From assembly GCA_002633005.1 (NCBI GenBank), contig NMRA01000139.1, forward strand, positions 756,816-820,815: 64,000 bases of DNA, written 5' to 3'. Source of the DNA: Phoronis australis. Taxonomy: Eukaryota > Phoronida > Phoronidae. The translations under genes were made by a program, and so were the position numbers. The notes beneath the pieces were generated by a model. That model did no database searches, had not been told where the DNA came from, and saw only the letters and a program-made list of their open reading frames with translations. This document shows positions 50,719 to 62,700 of the stretch, piece by piece (the stretch's first letter is position 1; every line of letters starts with the position of its first letter).

Positions 50719-53700
50719 GTGAGTATACTGTCCAATACCGACCTTTTAAACTAGGCAATATAACTAACATAGCAATAGCATAGCTTGTTACCAATATACC
50801 CCTTCAAATGCTTAACCAGAGTTGGTTAGAGCTTAGTCAGGGTCGACAATATACTCCTGTTGGGCTCTGTCTTGGTTTTCGTTGAACAAGTACTCCGTTC
50901 CTACAATGAATTGTTGGTTTTTTAGGTTTTAGAATGTGTATAATGATTTGATAACTCAAAATCTAACCATGCACGCACTTATTTTGGGAAATAATTGAGA
51001 AATTTTAAATTTTAAAGAAACACGATTATTTGGTTTCCAGCTGCGTGATGTCCTTAGCTTCGACGTTGATCAGTCGATAGCACAAATGTGTTTGCAATGG
51101 CGGACAGTAGTGATTTTGTGAGTTACTTACACTTGGAAAGAGAGAGAGAGAGCTTTACTAGTATTGTGAAATCAAATATGGAGATGGGTTGAACAAAACA
51201 GTATGGCCATAGGTGAAGCAGGTAATGACAAAGACTTCGCTATATCGGCTGACCTCGTGTTTGAGGGTGTACTTACTCGACCCATCAGCAATGGTGTCTT
51301 CGGCAATTAAAGTCGAATCGGTGTCTATTAAGTCTGCGGACAGTCCTTTTGTCGAATCACGATTTAGTTTGCAAATCACTTCAGTGCCGAGTAATATGTG
51401 TCTCGAACTGTAAATATAAGCCTGGCTTTCGAAGCACAGTCGCCAAGAGCAGACATTGATTTTTTCTTCAATTGCAGAGTGCTTTCACAGAAATGATCAT
51501 GCAAAATTGAAATGATGCTAACTGGATTTTAATTCTGGTAAATGGCTTTTGTTTCTCTCTTGTCTTTTCCAAGCTCACGACTGCTGTGTAACGCTGTTAT
51601 CCGTCCATTATCTCTGTCCAGTGTCCGACTCCGACCTCTGTACTGGCTCCGGTCTTGACCTCAAGTTATTTGAGTGGCATCTACATGTATGTCTTATATT
51701 CTGGCCAATTCCATTGGGGACGGACGTACAATCAGAGAAAATTTTGATCAATTGTGAAAAAAATGTTCCTCCTAGGAAAACAATTTCTTTTAAAGACTTC
51801 ATTCAGAATGTTCACTTGGCGGATCACATCCTATATATATGTACGTGCGCGTTAGTCTGCAAGTTTTCCCTAGTAAAAGAAACAATTTTAAATGTGACGA
51901 TTTATTATTTGAAAAGAGATAACAAAAATGAAAACAAGGGTAACTTTTCATTGAACTTGTAACATCTCCTGAAAGTAGTTAAATAACAACAATATTTGAT
52001 ATTGTAGTTATCGAGGAATCGGCGCCTGAGTTGCAGACGATATAATATTTAGCAAATGAAAACCGAGACAGAACTGTAATATAATCAACAGTTCTGTACC
52101 AGATGTTACGATTGAGACCGGATTGTATGTTGACCGTTATAACTGCATTACTTTAAGCTATTTTCTGAAAGTTTGGTGATCGAACTGGCTAACGATATCG
52201 AGTCCTCATTGACCTACCTTTGAACTTTCCATGTCAGAGGTCACTGTTGAAGTGGTGTGGGAGGTAGTATTTCCCTTGACAGAATCAAGGCGTATGGGAT
52301 AAAAGGTTATATTTTTTGACTGAAAAATTGTAATTTCATGGGTGTGACGGACTTACGTGACGCAAATACAAAGTTCCAGTACCTCTGTCACGCAATTTCT
52401 GACTTAACGAATAATCCCTAGGATCTATTGTCAATAACATCGAGTAACAAGTTAAAAGACAATCTGAAATTATTCTAATTTTGATTGAAAACTTTTAACG
52501 TAATTATACTTTTAAACACGTTTTTGAAACCTACGTACATGTACGGCACCAAGAAACCCAGGAGTAGACATTTGATCTCAATTGGTCAATGATGTGCTAA
52601 TGTTGAAATGTTATTTTTTATAAAGTTTGTGGTTCATAGAATTGCACAAATCTGATTGTATAGTGAAATACCCTAGTTGGCTTTTTATGACAACAATTAG
52701 CAACACAAATGAAAACCGAGTTAATTTTTTAAGTTCAATCGACCCCCAAAATGGGTCCATTTAGCCAAAAAATTGAAACGCTATAGAACAATCAAATATG
52801 GGTCCTGAATCTAGATTGAATGGGCTTTCAGATGAGACTAAAATGTCAGCGTAGTCTCAAATTATTTTTTTTTCTGCCTTGAGGTTGACCCTTGCACGGA
52901 ATTGTCATTCTACTATTCGGTTATGAAGTGTACATGTACCTGGAACAAGAATAGGCTCATGGAAACTTTGCAAATCACCCAGTAATGGTATAACATATTT
53001 TTTTACACTTACACATTGGAGAAACCTTCATCAATTCTCCGATTCAGCGACGGATCGAAGCACGGTTCTTCAAAACCCGCGTCTGACGCACAAACATGAG
53101 GCAATTGTGGGCAATATTAGGGTCTTTTGGCAACTGAAATATTGTCTGACATGACAATTGCTTCTACAACATCTTCCCGGCATATACAACTTTTCACAAT
53201 ACTCAGTTGAACTGGTGTAGAACAGCTCAAACACAAAGACCAGATTCACTGATGCCGTCACACAGAAACTAAGCTTTTTCATACTTTTTCATTTAAATCT
53301 TGATAAAATGTACACAGATTCAAAAAGAAATAACTAAAACATCATAGCCAAATTGTTGGTAACCGAATTCAAACAGTTGTGACCATAGCGAGAATGAGGA
53401 GTGTTTAAAGACAATACTTGTCGCACTGTATTTATTTTAAGCTCTGACGTATACATGTACTCTACACATCACGCGCGCCATCTTGTTTACTGAACGATTC
53501 AATTAGAACACCCCTTCTTAAGCGAAGTGATTTATCTATCGCTTATACATGTAGATTTCAGCTCCTCTGTCAACCCACTAGCGATTCTAGAAAAAATGTT
53601 ACAATAGTTTTACAAGATTTTGCAGAAATGCTACAAAACGTATGTTATCATTGACAAATTCACAATTTTTTTCAAAGGCTCAAGTTTTGCTTTCGCCACA

Positions 53701-56700
53701 AGCATTGCAAGAAAAACATAGCTCCATACTTCACATAAAAATCAAAAGCTCTTCATGCGCCACTGGTTTGTTGACCGATCGTTTGACACAGTTCGATGAA
53801 TCATTGGATTCTTGTGCGACTTTACACGTCTCGTACCTATGAGCAATGAGATATCTTGGTACGGTAGACACATTTAGCTCATCGCTAGGAGTGAGTAAAC
53901 AGAACAAAATATCACAATTGCGCTAGTAGGCTGCAGGGTGTACATGTATAACACTAGAGACTATAGAATCAATTTTGAAACCAATTAATTTTGGTGTTTT
54001 TTGTTTGCTTCTAACATGACTCTGCCGTCAACATTATATTCAGAAAAATGTTTAAGTTTCGTGTGTCTGTCCAACTGGTAATCTGGTATCCTTTTTCAGA
54101 CGATGGACTTTAATAGAAATAAAGTTTGCTCAAAAATTCTGTTTCTGATTGTGAAACACTCAAAACTACCATCAAAGTGAAATCACTACTGACAATTTGT
54201 TGTGAGCTGTGCGCATCACAGGATTGCAAAACGAATAACAATGAAGTGGAAGTTTGGTGAACGTAATTTGATTCATGGCGCTCTAGGCTGACTCGCCTAA
54301 TTTAAAGGCGATTGCCAACCGACTTAATTAGTATTTTTCATCGTCTCAATCGGACTCTATCCACATCGCTTCTTATACGGTCGACATTACCTTCTCGTGA
54401 GGTGCCTCATTAACCTAGGAGGAAGGTGAGAAGCGACGCAGCGACGTCAGTGGTTCGTCTGCAGAGTGAATGCGGTGTATCGGTTCCCACTTGTCCGAAT
54501 TATGGAGCTGAGAAGAAAGCGGGTATATCGTTTTTTGACTTCCCCGAGAGCCCGAAATGGTTAGGAAGTGGCTTGCGGTAGTGAAAAAAAAGAAAGGTAT
54601 GCTGTTAATAGCAAGTATGAGGCCGTGAAACACCTCCGTGTGAGTGGCCGGCACTTCGTCGTGAGTGATTTCTCTGACGAATTCCGGCTTACCAAAGAAC
54701 TATCCATACGTTCCGTTGCCTATGCATGTTCACGGCGCCTCTCTACAGTAGTATTTCTTGATCAGTGTATTCCGTTTCGAACTGATAGCCTGTGAAACCT
54801 AACGATGCGACCCTTGAATTCATCGTCGAATGACCTATTGACTAAAGTCGGGATTGGCGCCGGGCGAGTTGCCGTGTAGACGTCTACTATTCTGCGTTCT
54901 GTTTCAAAATGAATTATTCTCACCGTAAAATGATCCTAACCAATGCTTATATGAAACTGAAGCAAAGTCTGTCTCATTAGATACAAAGTGTAATGCCTTG
55001 GAGCGCTCGTGAGTGCAAATGTTTTGATGAGACAGCAATGAATAAACCACTGCGTTACCGGCTTTTGATGCCCCCAACAAAGGTAATTGACCGGGCACCG
55101 AGGCCGTGTGAGCGCATGCTAATTTAGTGTTTGCTGACAGAAAGCTGTTGTGAAACAAGTACTCGATTTATATGCTATTGTCACATGTTAGGGGAATCTT
55201 TATTTAGAAATACAAATACATTATATTATTTAAATCATTGTTACTGTTCAACCTTTGGCCTGACGGTCTGTGTACGGGGCCGATTTCTCGACCCCCGACA
55301 AGTAAGTAGATTTTCAGTTTCGTGGCCAATTCACATAAATAATTACGCGCTCATCATTTCTTTGGCTCACTATTATTTTCTTGACTGGAGGTTTAGTCTC
55401 CAACTCAAGCTGGTTTATGTTCGTGCCAGGTTGGGCGGCCGCGACAGGTCTGATCGGGTTCCGAGCCACTGGCCAGGATAACGTGTCAGTCCGGCCGCGA
55501 CGGGCCTGATCGGGTTCCGAGGAACTGGTCGGGATAACAAGCGTTTTGTGTGTTAAGAACTCAAAAAATGACAAGTACGAACAGCACATATCTTGATTCT
55601 CATGTCTGTATTTCACGTATGAATACTTCAAATTTATCTTCGAGCAGACCCCAAACTCCTGCTACGGACCTTGTTAAATTGGCCCGCTGAACTCTGTAGG
55701 TCACGGTGTGTCCAAATACCAATAAATCCGTAACAGCGAAATAAAACAACACGTTTTTATTAGAACTCGGGTACTTTTAAGGGTTTTATATCGAAGTTTG
55801 ATGATTTATTGGTGTTAAACGATGAATTCAAGCGATAAGCTGACACCAGTAACGCGAGTGAACTGCGGAACAGAATGCGTGTGAAACCAATTACGTCATT
55901 GGATAATTTCAGCACCTCCGTCTGCCGTCAGGTGTCAGGTAACGCAAACGAACCTGCCGTTATCGAGTAGAACTACTCAATCTAAATTGGTGCAAAATAG
56001 ATTGTTTTTGGGTGGCATTCTCCTTTAATTGTAGTATAAGGAACTGACTACATCATTTTCTCGCCGCTTACCAAGTTTCTTAACTCGCTCAAACATGCAA
56101 TGGCATGAGTTTGTTTCAGAATTCATATGGCCAGCTTTCCCCAGATCCTTACAATGTTTTATCATATTTACCCAGCTGTGCAGCATATCTACTCTTTTTG
56201 GGGGGCATATATTTCCCTAAATATGCGTGGAAAGCAATGAAGCGGTCTTAGCCATGGACACCAGAGAATGTTTAATTCCGTCTTTTCTGGTTTCCATGAC
56301 GTTCCTTCAAGCAAACCTTGCCTTCAACCGAGTTACATCGCAGACTGGGCAGAAACCAGGAACCACAGTGAAAGACTGGGGATCCTCTATGAAAGCTGTC
56401 GACGGAAATCCCAACCCAAACTTCGAAGGACAGAGCTGCACACACACCGACAACGTAATGAAACCGTACTGGAGGGTGTGGGTAGGAAGGTTTGGTCGCA
56501 AATCGAACTTGCCGGTTCATTACGTGATGATTACAAATAGAATCCTAGCATGTGAGTAAAATAAGTATAAGTATATTTAACCAATATCAGTCCGGTACAA
56601 GTTTGTGTCACACTAGCCAGTTAACCAAGGGGATTGTTAAACAGGGCTGAACGTCAGTACCATGAAATTATGGCGGGAGGTATAGTCACACGTACCGCAC

Positions 56701-59700
56701 TGTAAGTGTACATCAAATACTGACCTGGTCACATACCGTATACTATAAGGTGACAGTACGCAATTAATCTTGACACTGCGAATAAAACTGCATGGAAACC
56801 ATTCTCGAGAAAATTGCGACCGACGTCTTACGAGTGTTATTCCGCATTTTTTGTTTTTCCTATAAAGGTGTATCTTAACGAATTTGGCTGATCTTCACCA
56901 AACGAAACTAATTTTATTATGTCGTCATTTGAGTCAAGTCATTACTTGCAAGTTTAGGATGACGGACCACCGATTGGTTATAGTCACAATGAGTTGAAAA
57001 GAAGCCAATTCCATTTATGACCTGACAGTTATTGACCCACCAGTACCGACCACATCTGAATTTGTTATTACTGGATGTGCTCAACAACGAAAGACGGATA
57101 CGGTACTGCTCAGCACTATCTCTGGCCGATTCATCTGGCCACACAATTGTGTCTGTTTCAATGTGGGGTCGATTTGATTACAAAAGAGTATCTCCCACCG
57201 GAAATTGCTTTACTTTTTACAATAGATTTCAACGGTGGCGTTATCCCGTCAAATAAAACTGCCTATTATGGCAGTGGCGGGTCTAGGACGTGGCAAGGTG
57301 GGTGTAACGGGGCTCGATATAAACCAAACTGCTGGTAGCTATATCAAACTATTTATTTCGCAGATTTCAATCATGTAACAAATAAAACAATATTTACAAT
57401 GGGATAAAACCAGTTACAACTCACGGTAGATGATTTCCATACTAAAATTAGCTTTGCCACATGACATGTTCAGTGAAACTCACAGTTAGCAATCTATTAC
57501 CACACAGTTTACACATACTAGAATATATTAACAACAATAAGGCAACACCTATTGAGTCAATGTGAGTTATATGATCCTCGGCTACCTTTTGATTAAGGAT
57601 TCTTGAATGAAATACAAAATTAGTACGTATTACTAAAGTGTCAACAAAATAGAGCCACACCCAAACGGAACAACATGGCCGCCAATCATTACCCGTACAA
57701 TCTAATTCATCAAAACCTGATTTCATCTCATGATATATGATAGAAAGCACAACAGACTGGACTTACATGACGAGTTCCTCATATAGATATTAACAACATC
57801 AGAAGTATATAAATTACAAATCTCACCTAACATGGCAAACAGCTGCTCCAATATACAACCTTTCCCATACACTGCAGAAACAATAATGCCGTCAAAATCA
57901 GGGCCCGGTCTCCAATCTCCGTACTCAGACTCATACTCATACTCGAGATTTCATACTCAAAATCGTGCTCACTGGAGTCATACTCAAAAATTCGTATCTA
58001 ATGTCGTATTTCGAGTAGACTCCAAACGTACTCAAATCTGACACTCATACTCGAGTTGCTATGGAACTCTTTATGATGTGAAATGCAAAATCACGCAAAG
58101 CCGCGCTGATTCATCGCTCACTATTGGAATAGACCACCCCAGGAACTAGGCCTACATTATCGTCTGCTGTCGCTACAACTACAAGAGTATGTCTATAGCG
58201 TGGAATTCTGAGTGTTCTGTAACTGTTTTAGTTTCAATAAATATTCTTATGCCATTTCTTTGATACATTTGGCAATTATTAAGCTTTACTTCTTGAGTTC
58301 CTCACCCAGTCCCGNAACTGAGTACGTGCTCGAAATTTGGAGTACAGATTTTTCGAGTATGACATTGAATACACCAAAGCTGAGTCTGTACTCGAGTTGA
58401 GTATGAAGTGTGAGTTTGAGCATGATTCGAGTCTGAGTACGGAGATTGGAGACCGGGCCCAGGTCAGGATTGGTACCTCTGTTGGAGTGAACATAGAACC
58501 GGCATGAGCTAGTTACCCACACATCTACTATTTGAAATTACCACCCACAACAATGCCCCAACAAACCAGCAGCTACGAATGGTCTATCGGTGACACTTCC
58601 GGTGCCCCAAGCCAGAGAACCTTGGTTCAAATCCCGATGAACATTACTAATTTCTAAAATATATAAAATACAACACTATCATATAGGGGGCCAAAATCAT
58701 TTTGAAGAAATATGTAAACTGACCGCCCAAAAGCATGTTGAAGAAATTTGTAAACTGACCGTGGTATGTGTTTGCATTGTGTTGTTTATCATTTGGTCGT
58801 GGGACTGACCAGGCAGAGAAGTCTTCCTATGGACTTGCAATCTCCTATTATAATATACGTGGATAACATGTATTGATCTTAGATTGATTCTTTGACCTTG
58901 TATAAATGTGGAGAAATGTAAGCAAAGTAATTGACTTTCGCGTGAAGTGTTTTTAACCTTTGACAAGTAGAGTCTACATGTGTTTAGTTGGCCGCTTACA
59001 CAATTTCGCCGTGTACGTGGTGCAAGCAGGCAGACCTGAACGACATTTATGTTACCACTTCCACGGGGTGTTTCCACCCGGTACCCGACTTCTGAAGTGC
59101 AAGGACGACACGCCAGAAGCCGCATTGGTAGAGATTAAGCTTCTTTCTGACAAGAAAGAGATACTTACGCTATGCGAAGTGGCGGTTTTTGACGCTTATC
59201 CAGGTAAGCTGAGGCACGAGGAACATACATTGGATTTATCAAACAGGGTGCCACCGGTTTTAAAAAAGATGGTCGAAAGCACTTGCCTAATAATGAAATG
59301 AAGTGCACATGCTCGACACGTGAATTTCCGGATGTTATTTGCATTTGACGAATTGGCGACAGGTCAGAAAAATTCTCACTTCGTTTTTTTTCCTTTCAAA
59401 ATTACAATCACAAAATAGAAACTTATGCGATAGATAGCTAACGGAAACGTTCTGAAAAGGGAATATTCGATGTTATACAAGCCACTTTTTGATAAAAATC
59501 CTCTTGTCAATTGAGACACATGTTGATCCCAAACTCGTCATTATCTGTACGGAACAGTGACACGACGGGGAAACAGACCACCAGCAAGTGGTCTTCTGAC
59601 ATGTCAAGACCATGTAACCACCGACAATTTCCATTGCTTAATTTTAATAAGACGTAGATTCGCTTTGCAAAGAGGCGTTATATTCGCCTTTCACATAGGT

Positions 59701-62700
59701 CCGATTGAAAGTCACTTATAGTCCAAAATTGATCTAAGTTATGACCGAAAAGACCGTTTCATTAACAGAAATTTTGTTTTGCTAGTCGGTCTTATAGACA
59801 GAAATTTAGTGTTTTTTGTGGCATCGATGAGCGTTAAATGTACGCACTACGCTTTCGCCAACTGTTGCGAATTTACGATAATAAACGAGCCGGTGGGCAA
59901 AATACTGTTTAACGAATAATCTTGGTTTTGAAGTGAATGTTAAATTACTGATATCGAGAAACGAAACTAAATATCATGTACGCAAGTGACCTGTAGTTGA
60001 CAATGAATTTCCGTGAGTTCGTTACACTGTTTATTAAATGCTGCTTGGCAGGTCGCTGAGCAGCGATGCGAAAATCTTCAATACGAAGGTTTATATAACA
60101 GCCTGGGACACCTTAAATGTTTGTCAACCTGATTCCCAATTGATCCACGGATTGAGGCTGATTCCTTGCCGTCTACGGTAAAGCGAAATCTTCGATGCTT
60201 GTGGATATCGTAGAGGGAATTCCAAAATCTTAAGCACTCGATCCTTTCAATAGAATATTGCCTCTCCTAGAATAAACTGGTGCTTGCAAACCACATCTTT
60301 CATACCAGAGTAAGATATAAGAGATTATGGTTGTATTTATAGGCTGGTACAGACCAGGCACCCAAGTAGTCGAGAGCAAAGTTGACGTCACCTTTAGCGG
60401 TGAGTTGTGCCAGCCTCGCGGACCAGACACCAAATATTGCATTATGGTCGCTAAGGGACAGCCTGTAGACGTACCTCACTGTCCGACTTACACCAAGTTC
60501 GAGAGGTGCACCATACCTCCGAAAATCGGTATGCATGGAGGTTTTTAAAGTAGTTTTCCAACAAAAAATGAACGACATCAAAGTTTAAGAAAGTTTTAAT
60601 GCACGAGTGGGAGATTTAATATCCATATCTTTGCTACAAAATATCCATTTTACTCTATTTTAACTTCTTCAAATTGTTTATCGGTTTTAAGCGCGTTTAT
60701 GTATTGGAAATCTGCCTGTCTTTTGTCCCATATATCGAAATCACTGTTGTTGAATCTGTGAACCCCGGGGATAGTTTCAACAGACGTAATTAAGGCAGGC
60801 CTACCACAGTTACCGGTGCAAATTCCAAGAAGCAAAAAGCGCAAGTTTTTTACAAGCGCTCTGCAGCACAAGATTATCTGAGACATGTTACTCGCTATAG
60901 TTCATAGACACATTGTCATAGAAACGCACCGTTAAAATGAGTTTGTCAAGGGACAAGTTTATAGCAGCTCACCACAAAATCGATGAATTCGAGAGAATTG
61001 GCGATTGGCGAAAAAAAGTGGATATGCGCAACGACGTCAAATTCAATTATGGCACGAACCAACTACAGCACCTTTCGAACGCGTCAGGAACTTTATGTTA
61101 TTGGTACATGTAAGTGGTATGGGCTCGAACAGTGTAAATCTTGTGTAGAGCATTTTGTCGATGTTTTTGTCCACTTTGTTCTTTCTTCTTCAAAATAATT
61201 TATAATCAGACAACATTTTGGAGTGTATTTTAACATGGCATGCAAGAAATACACAGGTACCGTAAGATATGAAATAGAATGGGACGAAAATACTTAAACG
61301 TGTCCACTTAACATAGGCACGTGTTTGCTATTGCTCATGCAGATTTCATTACTGGATGTGAGTATATATACTTGTAGGATAAGCACAGGCCTTCATTTAA
61401 TCTACTAAAAACACCTAAAATCGTGTGTTGTTTCAGATGACTTCGAATACACATTGGCTTGGAACGAATGGAGTCCTTGTTCGACAACATGCGGTGAAGG
61501 CGTCCGTCAAAAAGAAGAAATTTGTGAAGAACCGGAGTTTTTGGGCACGCCTTGCCCGAGAGATTACAAATCAACGAAAAAAACGTCAATCTGTTCCTCC
61601 TCGCCTTGCCCTTCGAGTGAGTTAATAACAGTTTTATTAGTTCCTAGAGCTCATTTAAACATATCATGTGTTATTAATTGTAAAAGACTACTAAAACACT
61701 TAATAGAAAAGTCTTCTACCTACGACCATCAGCGAATGTGTACATGCGCGGAGTGAAATCGAGTTCATGTTTGTTCGTCAAGCTTCGATTCCTTAAGTTT
61801 CTGTTCCGCGCCACCAGCGGTCTCGATCCTTAACCGCTCCCCTACACTAGAGCACAACTGGTGTGAACATTTTCGTCCGGGACCAAACGTCACGTTCCAA
61901 ACAGCAGTTAGGATTGGCGGTTACATGTCCGGAACGTGGAGTTAAGGAATCGATACCGGAGTTCAGATCCGGATCGTTTCTACTAGCAGGAATTTACTGT
62001 CAAGTTAAAGTTTTGGAAGTGAAATATGTGCACTTGAGTTTCAACAAACACGTGAATATTTCAGCGTCGAAGATAGAGTGACATTTCATGTGAAGTTTTC
62101 AAAAACATTTCCGTTCGTCACGGAGGTCATTATAAACATAACTACGACTGTTCTTCACTTGCATAACACACAGTATAGCCGACAACAGAAATTATGTTTT
62201 GTTAAAGCTCTCCCCGGAAGTGAGATTCAAAACGTTTTAGTACATTGTAAGCACGGATTGTGGCTTGATGTCATAGAACAACATTTCCAGGACCTCCGAT
62301 TAGTTGTAAATGTTAATAAGCCACTTTGGCCGATGTTTTTGTTCGAATTAACTGGAGGATCACAATCATTTTTTGACAAAGGGCGATGTGGAATATCAGT
62401 GATTTACGGATACTCTTTACTTAATTGTCTCCCGCAGTTACTTTGAGTAAGAGATATTCATCCCGGCATTCATTCAGCTCTTCATGAATCTTCCAACCAT
62501 CCCTCTACACACTCACGCATACGGCCACTCAATTACGTGTATGCACCCTTCAAATCAGGTGCCTGAAATCAAATCTCACCTCTGCTCGTTGTAAATAATG
62601 GCCTTAGGTTATGGAACAATTCTAGGGCCATGCCTATAAATTCTAGACACGATCCCCTAAACTCTTATCCGCGGTCTAACTAACACTAAATCTCAAATCC

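Noticed and set aside
56227-56559. Gene C exon 2 frame taken as a stand-alone 110-residue gene starting at ATG 56227
   Set aside because: The part before 56312 is not conserved and the acceptor at 56310-56311 plus exact 240-nt paralogue length show it is an internal exon.
58570-58625. GGTTCAAATCCC B-box-like word suggesting a tRNA or SINE
   Set aside because: No matching A box or stems were found.
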